Source: a virus
Reading direction: 5' to 3' (one strand)
Length of the DNA stretch: 36,700 bases
Virus record (IMG/VR): IMGVR_UViG_3300009181_000178
Location: 1-36,700 of that record
Made by a program: the position numbers and the translations under genes. Below are positions 25,401-32,471 of this stretch, in pieces. Position 1 is the first letter of the stretch; every line of letters begins with the position of its first letter. The notes under the pieces were generated by a model, which did no database searches, was not told the origin of the DNA, and worked only from the letters and a program-made list of their open reading frames with translations.

Positions 25401-26720
25401 TTAAATAGTGTGTTCTAATTCTTCCGCATCATCCGATTCCAAATCGACGATTCCATTATCTAGCGCTTCTGATTCTTTAAGATTAAACGCAAACGACTTA
25501 AGCTTAAGCGCTCTGAGTCCTTTGGTTTCATTTCGCAAACAAATACCTTCAGCAGGAACGCCAGTGTTACACTCTTTGCAGATTTTCTCCATATTAAACG
25601 AAGTTTTCAAGCATTTAAGAAATTCATCATGCCAATGAGATTCAAGCTGTAGATGAGGAAACAAATCCTTCGCTTGACCTTGGTAAAAGATAGGAACATG
25701 CTCTAGCTTATTATCCTTGCAGAACTGAATGACCTCCTGCATTGAATACTCTGTTACTACGTTACTAGGAGACGTATGAGTCACTCGATAAACGACTACT
25801 TTAAATTTTCCAGGCTTGCAGCCATAAGTCCACTTACCCTGAATCTTACTTCCAGATGGAGTATAACCTACGATTTCCGCATAGATTTGAATTCCATCTG
25901 TCAGAGCATGCTCAATCGTTTTAAAGCCTCCGTGCCAAACATCTTCCTTGTAGTAATGATTGCTTTGCGCAATGAGAGATTTAATCACCGCACGACTAGC
26001 ATAAACATTTTCGTATTCAGCTAATTGAACATTCAATCCGCAAAAATTCTTAATTTTCTCCCACCAGGATAAATTTCGCTTTAGTAAAACGCGACCACAG
26101 TTGAGACTAGTACCGTGAAATTTATCGGAGATCACAATATAATCATCAGGATCAATCAAATGAATGTTATCAGCCAGCTTAGAGGTATCGTAGTGGAGAT
26201 GATATTGACCTTCAATCAAACGACTTGGCAGTTTTTTTATTTTTTTACCTGCAATGCCTGGGATTTGCTTTTCGCGGATCAGATATTTCCTACACAATTC
26301 TTCACCATCGATGGTATCAAAGGCGTGGTTATCAGCAACATTATCCCATTCGGAAACTTTAATTCCGCGCCAAGCCTCAAAATATTCTAGAGGACAAAAC
26401 AATCCTTCACTTGGAACTTTCATGAATTTGATACACCGAACTCGTCGCTTATCGCCAAAGTATCCCTTCTTGGTCTGATCAACATTCAACATTTGGTCAG
26501 AATGAAGATTATTTTTCGCTGCAAAGGATCCGGCTAGTTGACTCTCTACTGGAAAAAATACACCCTTATCACCTACTTTAGAGTCTTTTGAAACAATGAC
26601 AAGATTACCGTTGATAACAGCATGCTGGATATTATTTGCACCCGGAATCGCCAGCAGCGTTTTCAAAGTAACGTAATGTGCAGCGTAATTTTCGCTGTTT
26701 TCGATAGTCAGTTTATTCAT
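25401..26720 (-). CDS. RNA ligase (Rnl5/DRB0094-like)
   Basis: 439 aa. Residues 1-170 form an N-terminal OB-fold-type module (GDKGVFFPVESQL...RRVRCIKFMKVPSEGLFCP). The nucleotidyltransferase domain has motif I K200-FHGTS, motif III-type IYAEIVG (279-285), motif IV EGICLR (391-396) and motif V KLKSF (406-410). Lys200 should carry AMP. Phage RNA ligases seal tRNAs nicked by host anticodon nucleases, which fits the tRNA-rich context. A CKECNTGVPAEG stretch (381-392) precedes motif IV. Acidic C-terminal tail. Promoter at 26748. Confidence 0.88.
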   Translation of the reverse strand: MNKLTIENSENYAAHYVTLKTLLAIPGANNIQHAVINGNLVIVSKDSKVGDKGVFFPVESQLAGSFAAKNNLHSDQMLNVDQTKKGYFGDKRRVRCIKFMKVPSEGLFCPLEYFEAWRGIKVSEWDNVADNHAFDTIDGEELCRKYLIREKQIPGIAGKKIKKLPSRLIEGQYHLHYDTSKLADNIHLIDPDDYIVISDKFHGTSLNCGRVLLKRNLSWWEKIKNFCGLNVQLAEYENVYASRAVIKSLIAQSNHYYKEDVWHGGFKTIEHALTDGIQIYAEIVGYTPSGSKIQGKWTYGCKPGKFKVVVYRVTHTSPSNVVTEYSMQEVIQFCKDNKLEHVPIFYQGQAKDLFPHLQLESHWHDEFLKCLKTSFNMEKICKECNTGVPAEGICLRNETKGLRALKLKSFAFNLKESEALDNGIVDLESDDAEELEHTI

Positions 26721-26747
26721 TTTTAATTAAAGTTTTTATTATAACTT

Positions 26748-26765
26748 ATTATATACTAGTTCATT
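26748..26765 (-). promoter_or_regulatory. GAACT-TATAAT promoter
   Basis: AATGAACTAGTATATAAT upstream of the RNA ligase gene. Confidence 0.6.
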
Positions 26766-27189
26766 ATGGTTTTGCAAAGTATACATCCATATATTCAGGT
26801 AAATTTGTATAAAATTTAAGAGATTTAGTACTGGCAAGATAGATATCAACGACGTACGCTTTACCTTTTGAAGCTTTCTTTTTTGTTACAGCGCTGCCTC
26901 TATCTTGTACAATGAAAAGTCCATCATCTAAGATTCCTTTTAGTCTCGGAATAGATACCTTTGTGCCAAATTTAAAGTCAGGATGAGCAGCGACAGTCAC
27001 TCCTTGAGTGGCTATCTTAACGCCTGGTGCAGACACTTGAGTGCCCCATTTTTTATCAGGAGTATAATAAGTTACACGACAAATAAGTTTTTTATATTGT
27101 GCCGTCCGTACTGCAGTATAAGTGTTATGTTGAATGCTCTGGCAGGACGCAATCAGAGTAGCTAAGCAAAGGCTAATTCGAGTTTTCAT
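26764..27189 (-). CDS. 3D-domain lipoprotein (MltA/RlpA-like)
   Basis: 141 aa. Signal peptide with lipobox LIASC, cysteine 16 to be lipidated. The mature part is a 3D domain: CRVTYYTPDKKWGTQ, VTVAAHPDFKFGTKVSIPRL, FIVQDRGSAVT and YVVDIYL, with the conserved aspartates. 3D domains occur in MltA-type and other wall enzymes. A periplasm-facing lipoprotein could act in lysis or alter peptidoglycan (inference). 3 bases downstream of the RadA C-terminal gene. Confidence 0.8.
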   Translation of the reverse strand: MKTRISLCLATLIASCQSIQHNTYTAVRTAQYKKLICRVTYYTPDKKWGTQVSAPGVKIATQGVTVAAHPDFKFGTKVSIPRLKGILDDGLFIVQDRGSAVTKKKASKGKAYVVDIYLASTKSLKFYTNLPEYMDVYFAKP

Positions 27190-27192
27190 AGG

Positions 27193-28308
27193 TTAGATAG
27201 TTTTCTTCCAGACGCTACTCTCACCGCGCCCAATTTTAACAAGTTTATTTGCATCAACAAGCTCCTTGAGAGTAAGGTAGGCTTGAGAAGGAGTAAGCTT
27301 AAATTTTTCAATAATCAGATTTTTAGTAATAAGAGGAGGATCAAGCTCAAGAATTTCTTTCTCAATATCTTGCTTACGAGTCTTTTTAGATTTACCCATA
27401 TCACCTTCACGTTTACCGGTGAATTGAAATCCGTTATAACCAAGAGTTGCAGAATAATCGTTCGTAGGACCGAACCGATTCTTATAGACTGAGAAGATTC
27501 GACCACTACTATCTCCCTCTGTATCAGGCATAATTTGAATATTGACATCGACTGAGTGAGGTACCAGCGAGGATCCTTTCAGCTTACCGTCTTTAGTAAG
27601 GTGCATGATAAAGAATACAGCACACTCGTTCTCTTTTGCAGCTTTAATCAAAGCGCTTACAGCATAACGCTCAAGCTCAGCTTGATTGAGCTTATTCTTA
27701 GTAGTCAATGCTTGAAAGGAATCGATGACCAATACATCAAAAATTTTAGTCGCCTCAACCAACTCATCAATATCTTGAATATTAGCGATTTGAATATTTT
27801 TCACGTTCAAACGGTTGCATGTAAAGGCGATCTGATATTGATTCTCTTCGCCAGAAGCATATCCAGTATTGTAACCGTTATTTGAGAGAGCTTCCATCAA
27901 CTGCAAGAGGTAGGAAGTGTTATGATGAATAACACCATTCGGTGTTATATAGACATGAGGTGCATCAATTGATATATCATAAACTTCCGCATTTGTATTA
28001 ACAGTTTGAATTGAAGAAATTTTAGATGAACCATAAATCGTATCAACTGTTTGACAGTCTTTTACAAATTTACACTCACCTTCTTCAAAGACTAAATGCC
28101 GAGATGAAACATTAAATTCATCTCCGTTTTCAAGCTTAACATTTACAATCTCATGTTCCGTTTTTTTAATATATCCTCTAATAGGTACTACTTCCTTTGT
28201 TGGTGTTAAGACATAAAGTTGAGTATCTGTAAACTCGATATTATTAATATCATCACCAATGTTAAGGAATTCGAATAGATCTTTAAATGTTACCGTTAAT
28301 GATTTCAT
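27193..28308 (-). CDS. C-intein + C-terminal part of RadA-like ATPase
   Basis: 371 aa. Residues 1-130 are the C-terminal intein fragment: block B-like NVSSRHLVF (66-74) and ending VYDISIDAPHVY...GVIHHN, with the penultimate His and terminal Asn of block G. Splicing joins Thr131 onward (TSYLLQLMEAL) to the N-part. The extein has ASGEE (151-155), Walker B DVLVIDS (191-197), HLTKDGKLKGSSLVPHSVD (236-254) and the RadA signature KNRFG (276-280), then a C-terminal winged-helix-like tail. Spliced RadA would be 298 aa. Own double promoter at 28338, inside the endonuclease gene. Confidence 0.92.
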   Translation of the reverse strand: MKSLTVTFKDLFEFLNIGDDINNIEFTDTQLYVLTPTKEVVPIRGYIKKTEHEIVNVKLENGDEFNVSSRHLVFEEGECKFVKDCQTVDTIYGSSKISSIQTVNTNAEVYDISIDAPHVYITPNGVIHHNTSYLLQLMEALSNNGYNTGYASGEENQYQIAFTCNRLNVKNIQIANIQDIDELVEATKIFDVLVIDSFQALTTKNKLNQAELERYAVSALIKAAKENECAVFFIMHLTKDGKLKGSSLVPHSVDVNIQIMPDTEGDSSGRIFSVYKNRFGPTNDYSATLGYNGFQFTGKREGDMGKSKKTRKQDIEKEILELDPPLITKNLIIEKFKLTPSQAYLTLKELVDANKLVKIGRGESSVWKKTI

Positions 28309-29302
28309 ATAGTTTATTTTGTATTGCTTTATTATTATATCGGAGTTCGTTATATCGGAGTTCGTTATAGTTTTTTTCCCAAAAAGTTACAACTTTGTAA
28401 CCTAATAATTCAGCTATAATTTTTTTTTCTTTATCATGTTTCCATATTTCTTTTGCTGTTTTTTTTGTTATAGGGTTAATCCAATTTTCAGAGTATAATT
28501 CTGGATTAGCGTGCCATATATCACCATTAAATTCTAATATAATTTTAGCTGCATGATTAATAAAATCATATATAAAAAATTTGTTACCTGTATTTATATA
28601 CCACTGAGATTGCCAATTATCTGACAGTAAATTCCGTATATTTTTTTCTGGTTTAGAAATTGAAGCATTTAATCGAGATGCAATAATATCGCAAGCTTTT
28701 GTATATCCATACTGTTCTATTAACTGATGTCTGTTTCTTCCCTTACGAGGATTAATAGAAGGGTCACATTCTATAGCTAGCTGCATAGATGTTTGCCATT
28801 GATTATTTCTCTTATTTATTATAGCATCAACTTCACTATATGAGAAGCCTTTATTAAGGTAAAAATTGCGACCTCTAGCCTGTTGTTTTGCTGTATATAA
28901 GTTATTATCTTGTTTTGTTTTTACTGATTTTTTTACACGCTGTAACTTATTTGTATTTGAACGAGTAGTTTGGTGTTCTTTTATTATAAAATCTGATTCT
29001 TGCTTAGTATAGCCACGTAAAATATAATAATTTGACTGTAGGATTCCTGTTGCCTTCAGGTTATTGACAGTTTTCCATTTATTAAATTGAATCTCTAAAT
29101 CCCATGCAGACATAGACTCTTTTGTTAAACAGCTATCGAAAAAACTCTTAACATGATTATAGTTTTTAAATGGTAAAAAGTTTAACCCCCTTTTTAAAGA
29201 TATATCAATTAAAAAATCTTCTATATCTTTATAAGATATGCAATGTTTTATGACTGTTACATAGGCCTTTTTATTTTTTCGTATACGTTGAGTTATATTC
29301 AT
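28283..29302 (-). CDS. Vsr-like (EDxHD) homing endonuclease
   Basis: 339 aa. The C-terminal third is a Vsr/EDxHD fold: SKPEKNIRNLL (E219), FIYDFINH (D246), IILEFNGDIWHANP (E257, H264) and KEIWKHDKEKKIIAELLGYKVVTFWE. The N-terminal part has repeated KGFSYSEVDAIINKR / RGYTKQESDFIIKEH DNA-binding-type motifs. This is the nuclease family found in fractured genes. A CATAAATA late-type promoter lies 5 bases before the ATG. The C-terminal NELRYNELRY is the double promoter of the RadA C-part. Overlaps that gene by 26 bases. Confidence 0.9.
   Translation of the reverse strand: MNITQRIRKNKKAYVTVIKHCISYKDIEDFLIDISLKRGLNFLPFKNYNHVKSFFDSCLTKESMSAWDLEIQFNKWKTVNNLKATGILQSNYYILRGYTKQESDFIIKEHQTTRSNTNKLQRVKKSVKTKQDNNLYTAKQQARGRNFYLNKGFSYSEVDAIINKRNNQWQTSMQLAIECDPSINPRKGRNRHQLIEQYGYTKACDIIASRLNASISKPEKNIRNLLSDNWQSQWYINTGNKFFIYDFINHAAKIILEFNGDIWHANPELYSENWINPITKKTAKEIWKHDKEKKIIAELLGYKVVTFWEKNYNELRYNELRYNNKAIQNKLYEIINGNI
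28338..28366 (-). promoter_or_regulatory. double GAACT-TATAAT promoter
   Basis: Two head-to-tail copies (AACGAACTCCGATATAACGA, then GAACTCCGATATAAT) within the endonuclease coding end. They give the RadA C-part its own transcript, independent of the N-part. Confidence 0.65.
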
Positions 29303-29307
29303 ATAAC

Positions 29308-29315
29308 TATTTATG
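29308..29315 (-). promoter_or_regulatory. late-type promoter (CATAAATA)
   Basis: Five bases before the start of the Vsr-like endonuclease gene; one mismatch to TATAAATA. Confidence 0.45.
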
Positions 29316-29325
29316 CCTGCGTGAG

Positions 29326-29589
29326 CTATTTGCCCGCTTTAGCGGCCAACCACGTTTGGAATTTATTAATAATATCGTCCGATCCAAAAATTTCAATAAT
29401 CTCATTAGGACCGTGACACTTACCGCATCCAGCTTGAGCCGTAAGGGTGGTAGCACTTCCAGGAAGAATACCTTCGCCGTACATTTCATCCATCTCTGCG
29501 ATTCCCGTCTTGATACGATTGTAAAAGATACTAGGAATAGTAACATCAGAAACTTTTGTAAAGTTAGAAGAATGATTTAAGAGATTCAT
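29326..29589 (-). CDS. N-terminal part of RadA-like ATPase + N-intein
   Basis: 87 aa. Extein residues 1-57: RIKTGIAEMDEMYGEGILPG then LTAQAGCGK, the RadA approach to Walker A, ending at its Lys. Residue 58 is Cys1 of a 30-aa N-intein (CHGPNEIIEIFGSDDIINKF and ten more), then stop. The Walker A loop GCGK-TS is complete only after trans-splicing with the product of 27193. Lacks the zinc finger of bacterial RadA. Promoter at 29618. Confidence 0.9.
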   Translation of the reverse strand: MNLLNHSSNFTKVSDVTIPSIFYNRIKTGIAEMDEMYGEGILPGSATTLTAQAGCGKCHGPNEIIEIFGSDDIINKFQTWLAAKAGK

Positions 29590-29617
29590 TTTGATATATT
29601 GGGTTAATTACTTTCTT

Positions 29618-29636
29618 AATTATATCGGAGTTCATT
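29618..29636 (-). promoter_or_regulatory. GAACT-TATAAT promoter
   Basis: AATGAACTCCGATATAAT upstream of the RadA N-part; overlaps the stop region of the phosphoesterase gene. Confidence 0.65.
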
Positions 29637-30345
29637 ACGATAGAGATTCTTTTTGATGCTCTTTCAATTCCAACTCTGCAAGAATTCTGCCTCGACACCA
29701 ACGATCATCGCCGTATCCATTATAGTAGAACGCAATACTCTCATGAAAATGTCCTGTATAAATATGAGAAGCTTTACACTGTCTAAGCAGACTGTCAATA
29801 TTATTTTTTTCTTCTACACAATCTGTATATAAATTAACGTCTTGTTTAGGAATATATTGAGGTGGTAGTGGAGACGGAAACAGCCACAAAGGAGCGCTAT
29901 GCGTAACAAGTACATCACATTCTTGAATTAATTCTGGCTTTAATACAAAAGCTTCATCAGGCCACCAACCTCCTCCTTCAGTCTGTCGACTATACCGATC
30001 GATAGAGTGAGCACCGCCTGCAAATAAAAATCGTTCATCGTTAATAACTTTTAACGTATAATCAGGAATTAATTCAAAGTTTGATAGTTTAAAGTTGTCG
30101 TTAAAAGGTTTAGGATCGTCGTGGTTACCTCGAATAGACAAGAAGGATATATTTCGTTTTTTAAAAAAACTATTTAACCATTTAATATTTTTACTTTCTT
30201 GCTCCGGAATGTCAAATCCAATGCCTAAATCACCGACGCAAATGAGATAACAATCGCGTAAATTAGCATTAATAATTTTTGATGTGAGATATGTAAATCT
30301 ACCATGTACGTCTCCAAGTAAGCAAATTAAATTTTTAGATTTCAT
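29635..30345 (-). CDS. metallophosphoesterase (calcineurin-like)
   Basis: 236 aa. Full motif set: GDVHG (11-15), VGDLG, GNHDDPKPF, VTHSAPLW and YTGHFHES, for a two-metal active site. Similar to short phosphoesterases acting on nucleotides or RNA ends; substrate not known. It could work with the RNA ligase in RNA end healing (inference). TATAAT ends 7 bases before the ATG (leaderless). Confidence 0.9.
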   Translation of the reverse strand: MKSKNLICLLGDVHGRFTYLTSKIINANLRDCYLICVGDLGIGFDIPEQESKNIKWLNSFFKKRNISFLSIRGNHDDPKPFNDNFKLSNFELIPDYTLKVINDERFLFAGGAHSIDRYSRQTEGGGWWPDEAFVLKPELIQECDVLVTHSAPLWLFPSPLPPQYIPKQDVNLYTDCVEEKNNIDSLLRQCKASHIYTGHFHESIAFYYNGYGDDRWCRGRILAELELKEHQKESLS

Positions 30346-30352
30346 TAATCTA

Positions 30353-30370
30353 ATTATATTGTAGTTCGTT
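30353..30370 (-). promoter_or_regulatory. GAACT-TATAAT promoter, leaderless type
   Basis: AACGAACTACAATATAAT; the -10 ends 7 bases before the phosphoesterase ATG. Confidence 0.65.
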
Positions 30371-30929
30371 AACTCTTTACAATTTCTTTAGATATAGTTG
30401 TAGATTTAACCATATATTGCGCTAGGCTAATTATGCCGCGTATGAAGTTATCACCTCCATTAAAAGCAATTACTAATTTTTCATCAATATTACTGATTTT
30501 TTTTATCTTAAATTCAATGCGCTTAGTATAATCTTCATGAAAAGAGTAACCATTAAAAAATTTAAAAGCTAATTTATTAAAAAGAGAAAGAAGTTTAAAA
30601 GAAATCGTATTAGTAATCCGATGCTTATCAAATATAGGAGCTATACATAATTTATTATTATGTCTTATATAATAATTACGCTCAGGGTTAAGAATTTTAA
30701 ATACACTAGCTCTTAGTTTAGGCCAGTATTTGATATAAAACTTGTAGCGATATTTTAAATTAGGCTTAACTACCATAATATTTGTCGTATTAAAGTATGT
30801 ATTAATAGAGCTGCACATATGATCTACAATATTCAGCCACTCTGTCGGAAAACAGGTATCAGTCTCGTCTGAGTGTGGCGTAAAAATATTAGGATATTTT
30901 GTGTGTAAAAAAGAATGATCAGTATTCAT
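30369..30929 (-). CDS. hypothetical basic protein
   Basis: 186 aa, not recognised. Rich in Lys, Tyr, Phe and Asn, with LKYRYKFYIKYWPKLRASVF and FKLLSLFNKLAFKFFNGYSF. The last part, KLVIAFNGGDNFIRGIISLAQYM, may be amphipathic. Below 25% GC in places. Follows the 30944 gene. Confidence 0.7.
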   Translation of the reverse strand: MNTDHSFLHTKYPNIFTPHSDETDTCFPTEWLNIVDHMCSSINTYFNTTNIMVVKPNLKYRYKFYIKYWPKLRASVFKILNPERNYYIRHNNKLCIAPIFDKHRITNTISFKLLSLFNKLAFKFFNGYSFHEDYTKRIEFKIKKISNIDEKLVIAFNGGDNFIRGIISLAQYMVKSTTISKEIVKS

Positions 30930-30943
30930 AAGATATTAAAAGT

Positions 30944-31180
30944 TTAAGAAGTTAATAGTTTATAAAAAATATAAACTACAGCATATAGGCAAAAGCTCAG
31001 TGAAATTGAAACTATACATCCATAAAAGAATGCGAGCTCGTTTTCAGTTGGTTCTTTTTTTTTATCTTCAGGCGCAGGAATATCCTTTTTGAATATCCTA
31101 TCATATGCGTCATCATATGTTTTTTTATTAACCTTACGAGGGATCGAACCCTTACCACCAGACCATGCACCGTTATTCAT
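30944..31180 (-). CDS. small membrane protein with C-terminal anchor
   Basis: 78 aa: a basic soluble part (GGKGSIPRKVNKKTYDDAYD), an acidic/Lys-rich linker, then one membrane segment at about 49-75 (AFFYGCIVSISLSFCLYAVVY). The start of the coding sequence contains a T-arm-like phrase (AGGGTTCGATCCCT). Function unknown. Three bases after the 31184 gene. Confidence 0.68.
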   Translation of the reverse strand: MNNGAWSGGKGSIPRKVNKKTYDDAYDRIFKKDIPAPEDKKKEPTENELAFFYGCIVSISLSFCLYAVVYIFYKLLTS

Positions 31181-31183
31181 ATA

Positions 31184-31429
31184 TTAAGAGCAGGAGTTTC
31201 TAGAGAAGTTTTTTACCGCAGAGCGAGCGCCATTAGGAGTAAAGTATTTTTTATTATCATTCCAGCTTGTACTAGAATGAACTTCAATAACAGGTGTGCA
31301 CTTATCAAGATATACCATACGGCCGCGCACACGATCAGTACTAGGTACCCGATTAGCACAAGACTTACAAATAGTAAGCCCAAGACTGACTCGACCGAAT
31401 TCAACAATTTTTCCACATTCACAGTTCAT
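31184..31429 (-). CDS. small zinc-binding phage protein
   Basis: 81 aa. CECG...CKSC near the N-terminus (two CxxC-like pairs), then TDRVRGRMVYLDKCTPVIEVHSSTSWNDNKKYFTPNGARSAVKNF. I recognise this as a conserved unannotated phage protein. Role unknown. The -10 ends 6 bases before the ATG (leaderless). Confidence 0.78.
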   Translation of the reverse strand: MNCECGKIVEFGRVSLGLTICKSCANRVPSTDRVRGRMVYLDKCTPVIEVHSSTSWNDNKKYFTPNGARSAVKNFSRNSCS

Positions 31430-31436
31430 TTATATA

Positions 31437-31453
31437 TTATATTATAGTTCGTT
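31437..31453 (-). promoter_or_regulatory. GAACT-TATAAT promoter, leaderless type
   Basis: AACGAACTATAATATAAT; TATAAT at 31436-31441, six bases before the ATG at 31429. Confidence 0.65.
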
Positions 31454-31644
31454 TACAGAGCTTGTTGTTCTTTTTTAATACGTCTTTTAATTGCAATTAA
31501 TCTTTTGATTGCAAGTTGAGTTTCTAATTTTTGCGTTATAATTTTTAATTGTATTTTTTGTTTACGTCTAACTTTTTGCTGTGCTTTAGCTTTAAAACAG
31601 CAAAAAATAATAATTATTTTATATATTATGTTATGGATATACAC
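31453..31644 (-). CDS. small membrane-anchored basic protein
   Basis: 63 aa: hydrophobic N-terminus (IIYKIIIIFCCF), then a strongly basic helix (QQKVRRKQKIQLKIITQKLE, KRLIAIKRRIKKEQ). This resembles an inner-membrane anchored spanin component or antiholin, but no diagnostic motif. It follows the holin-like gene, which supports a lysis role (inference). Confidence 0.55.
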   Translation of the reverse strand: MYIHNIIYKIIIIFCCFKAKAQQKVRRKQKIQLKIITQKLETQLAIKRLIAIKRRIKKEQQAL

Positions 31645-31663
31645 CGAGATTTAAATGGTATTT

Positions 31664-31984
31664 TTATTTTTTTTCAATAAACTTAGTCGGATTTTTTTCA
31701 AACCGCTTACCTAATTTAACTATTCCATTTATAAGCTCTGGTGAAACTACACCAATTATACCGTATGTAATTGCTTTAGTTAAACTACCGATATCTGTCT
31801 GCTCTAATACAAACCACGATATACCTGAAGCAAGAGCAGCAGTAAATATTCTTTTTACTTGCTCTACAACAGGTATAGGGTTAGGTGCTGATAATAAACG
31901 AGCTAACATTGCTAATGCACCTACTACCGGTACTATCCAACCGCCGCTTATAAACTCTTTAACTAACGATTTTTCAGTATCCAT
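31664..31984 (-). CDS. holin-like protein
   Basis: 106 aa with three hydrophobic segments: GGWIVPVVGALAMLARLL (14-31), IFTAALASGISWFVLEQ (47-63), AITYGIIGVVSPELINGIV (71-89); acidic start and basic KFIEKK end. Size and topology fit LydA-type holins that permeabilise the inner membrane to release the lysozyme. Late-type promoter (CATAAATA) 7 bases before the ATG. Confidence 0.75.
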   Translation of the reverse strand: MDTEKSLVKEFISGGWIVPVVGALAMLARLLSAPNPIPVVEQVKRIFTAALASGISWFVLEQTDIGSLTKAITYGIIGVVSPELINGIVKLGKRFEKNPTKFIEKK

Positions 31985-31991
31985 GTCATAT

Positions 31992-31999
31992 TATTTATG
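31992..31999 (-). promoter_or_regulatory. late-type promoter (CATAAATA)
   Basis: One mismatch to TATAAATA, 7 bases before the holin-like gene's ATG. Confidence 0.5.
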
Positions 32000-32025
32000 G
32001 ATATTTGATGATAATCTTAGTTTTA

Positions 32026-32202
32026 TCAATAGCCTTTTTGCATAGACCAAGTCATAATTTCGTAATGAAACTCTTTCTCAGTTAAATTTGTTTCAACTGA
32101 GATGTAAGAAACAGGGTCGATGTCTCCTGATACATATATGTTAATTCTATTACTATTTTTTTCATATTCAAAACGTTTGTCACCAATTTTTTCTTCAAAC
32201 AT
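32026..32202 (-). CDS. small hypothetical protein
   Basis: 58 aa: MFEEKIGDKRFEYEKNSNRI, then NIYVSGDIDPVSYISVETNL and TEKEFHYEIMTWSMQKGY. Acidic, beta-strand-like. Function unknown. Between the 32214 gene and the holin-like gene, same direction; it fills an otherwise empty 230-bp gap. Confidence 0.65.
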   Translation of the reverse strand: MFEEKIGDKRFEYEKNSNRINIYVSGDIDPVSYISVETNLTEKEFHYEIMTWSMQKGY

Positions 32203-32213
32203 ATGTCTTTTTT

Positions 32214-32468
32214 TTATTCGGGTAATATTGTTTTTAACTCTTTAACTAATATTTGACTCATTGTATTTGCATAGTCTACTTTAAGTTCTTCACTAAATAA
32301 AAACTGCTTATCTACAATTTCTGTTATTATGCCATTATCGTCTTTTTTATTTATAATAGGGTAAACAAAAATATCGTGTATATTTAAAATATTTTCTGTA
32401 AAAGAGTGAATAATATCTACAAGACACTTATTACCTTGCTCTGTAGTTAAGTATCTTATAATATTCAT
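32214..32468 (-). CDS. hypothetical protein
   Basis: 84 aa, not recognised. Acidic helical (CLVDIIHSFTENILNIHDIF, EELKVDYANTMSQILVKELK). Starts three bases after the stop of the DUF932 gene, so co-transcribed. Confidence 0.68.
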   Translation of the reverse strand: MNIIRYLTTEQGNKCLVDIIHSFTENILNIHDIFVYPIINKKDDNGIITEIVDKQFLFSEELKVDYANTMSQILVKELKTILPE

Positions 32469-32471
32469 TAA

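Larger units (their letters stand above)
27919..29418 (-). mobile_element. fractured-gene insertion: split intein with homing endonuclease gene between the halves
   Basis: Comprises the N-intein coding part (29329-29418, 30 aa from Cys), a stop, the Vsr-like endonuclease gene (28283-29302) and the C-intein coding part (27919-28308, 130 aa). The insertion lies in the Walker A loop of RadA between GCGK and TS. The arrangement matches the fractured genes described from ocean metagenomes, but the split point is atypical (short N, long C). Confidence 0.9.

Noticed and set aside
27193-29589. Reading the RadA halves as a simple frameshift or pseudogene
   Set aside because: The break falls exactly at the Walker A Lys/Thr junction, with Cys1 and terminal HN intein residues and intein block B, so a split intein explains it better.
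27193-29589. Calling the split ATPase UvsX or RecA
   Set aside because: The extein has the RadA motifs SGEE, HLTKDG and KNRFG, which UvsX and RecA lack.
31140-31180. tRNA fragment (T-arm-like agggatcgaaccct) at the start of the 30944 gene
   Set aside because: No acceptor or anticodon arm around it; the phrase is read in frame as GKGSIPR. At most a remnant.
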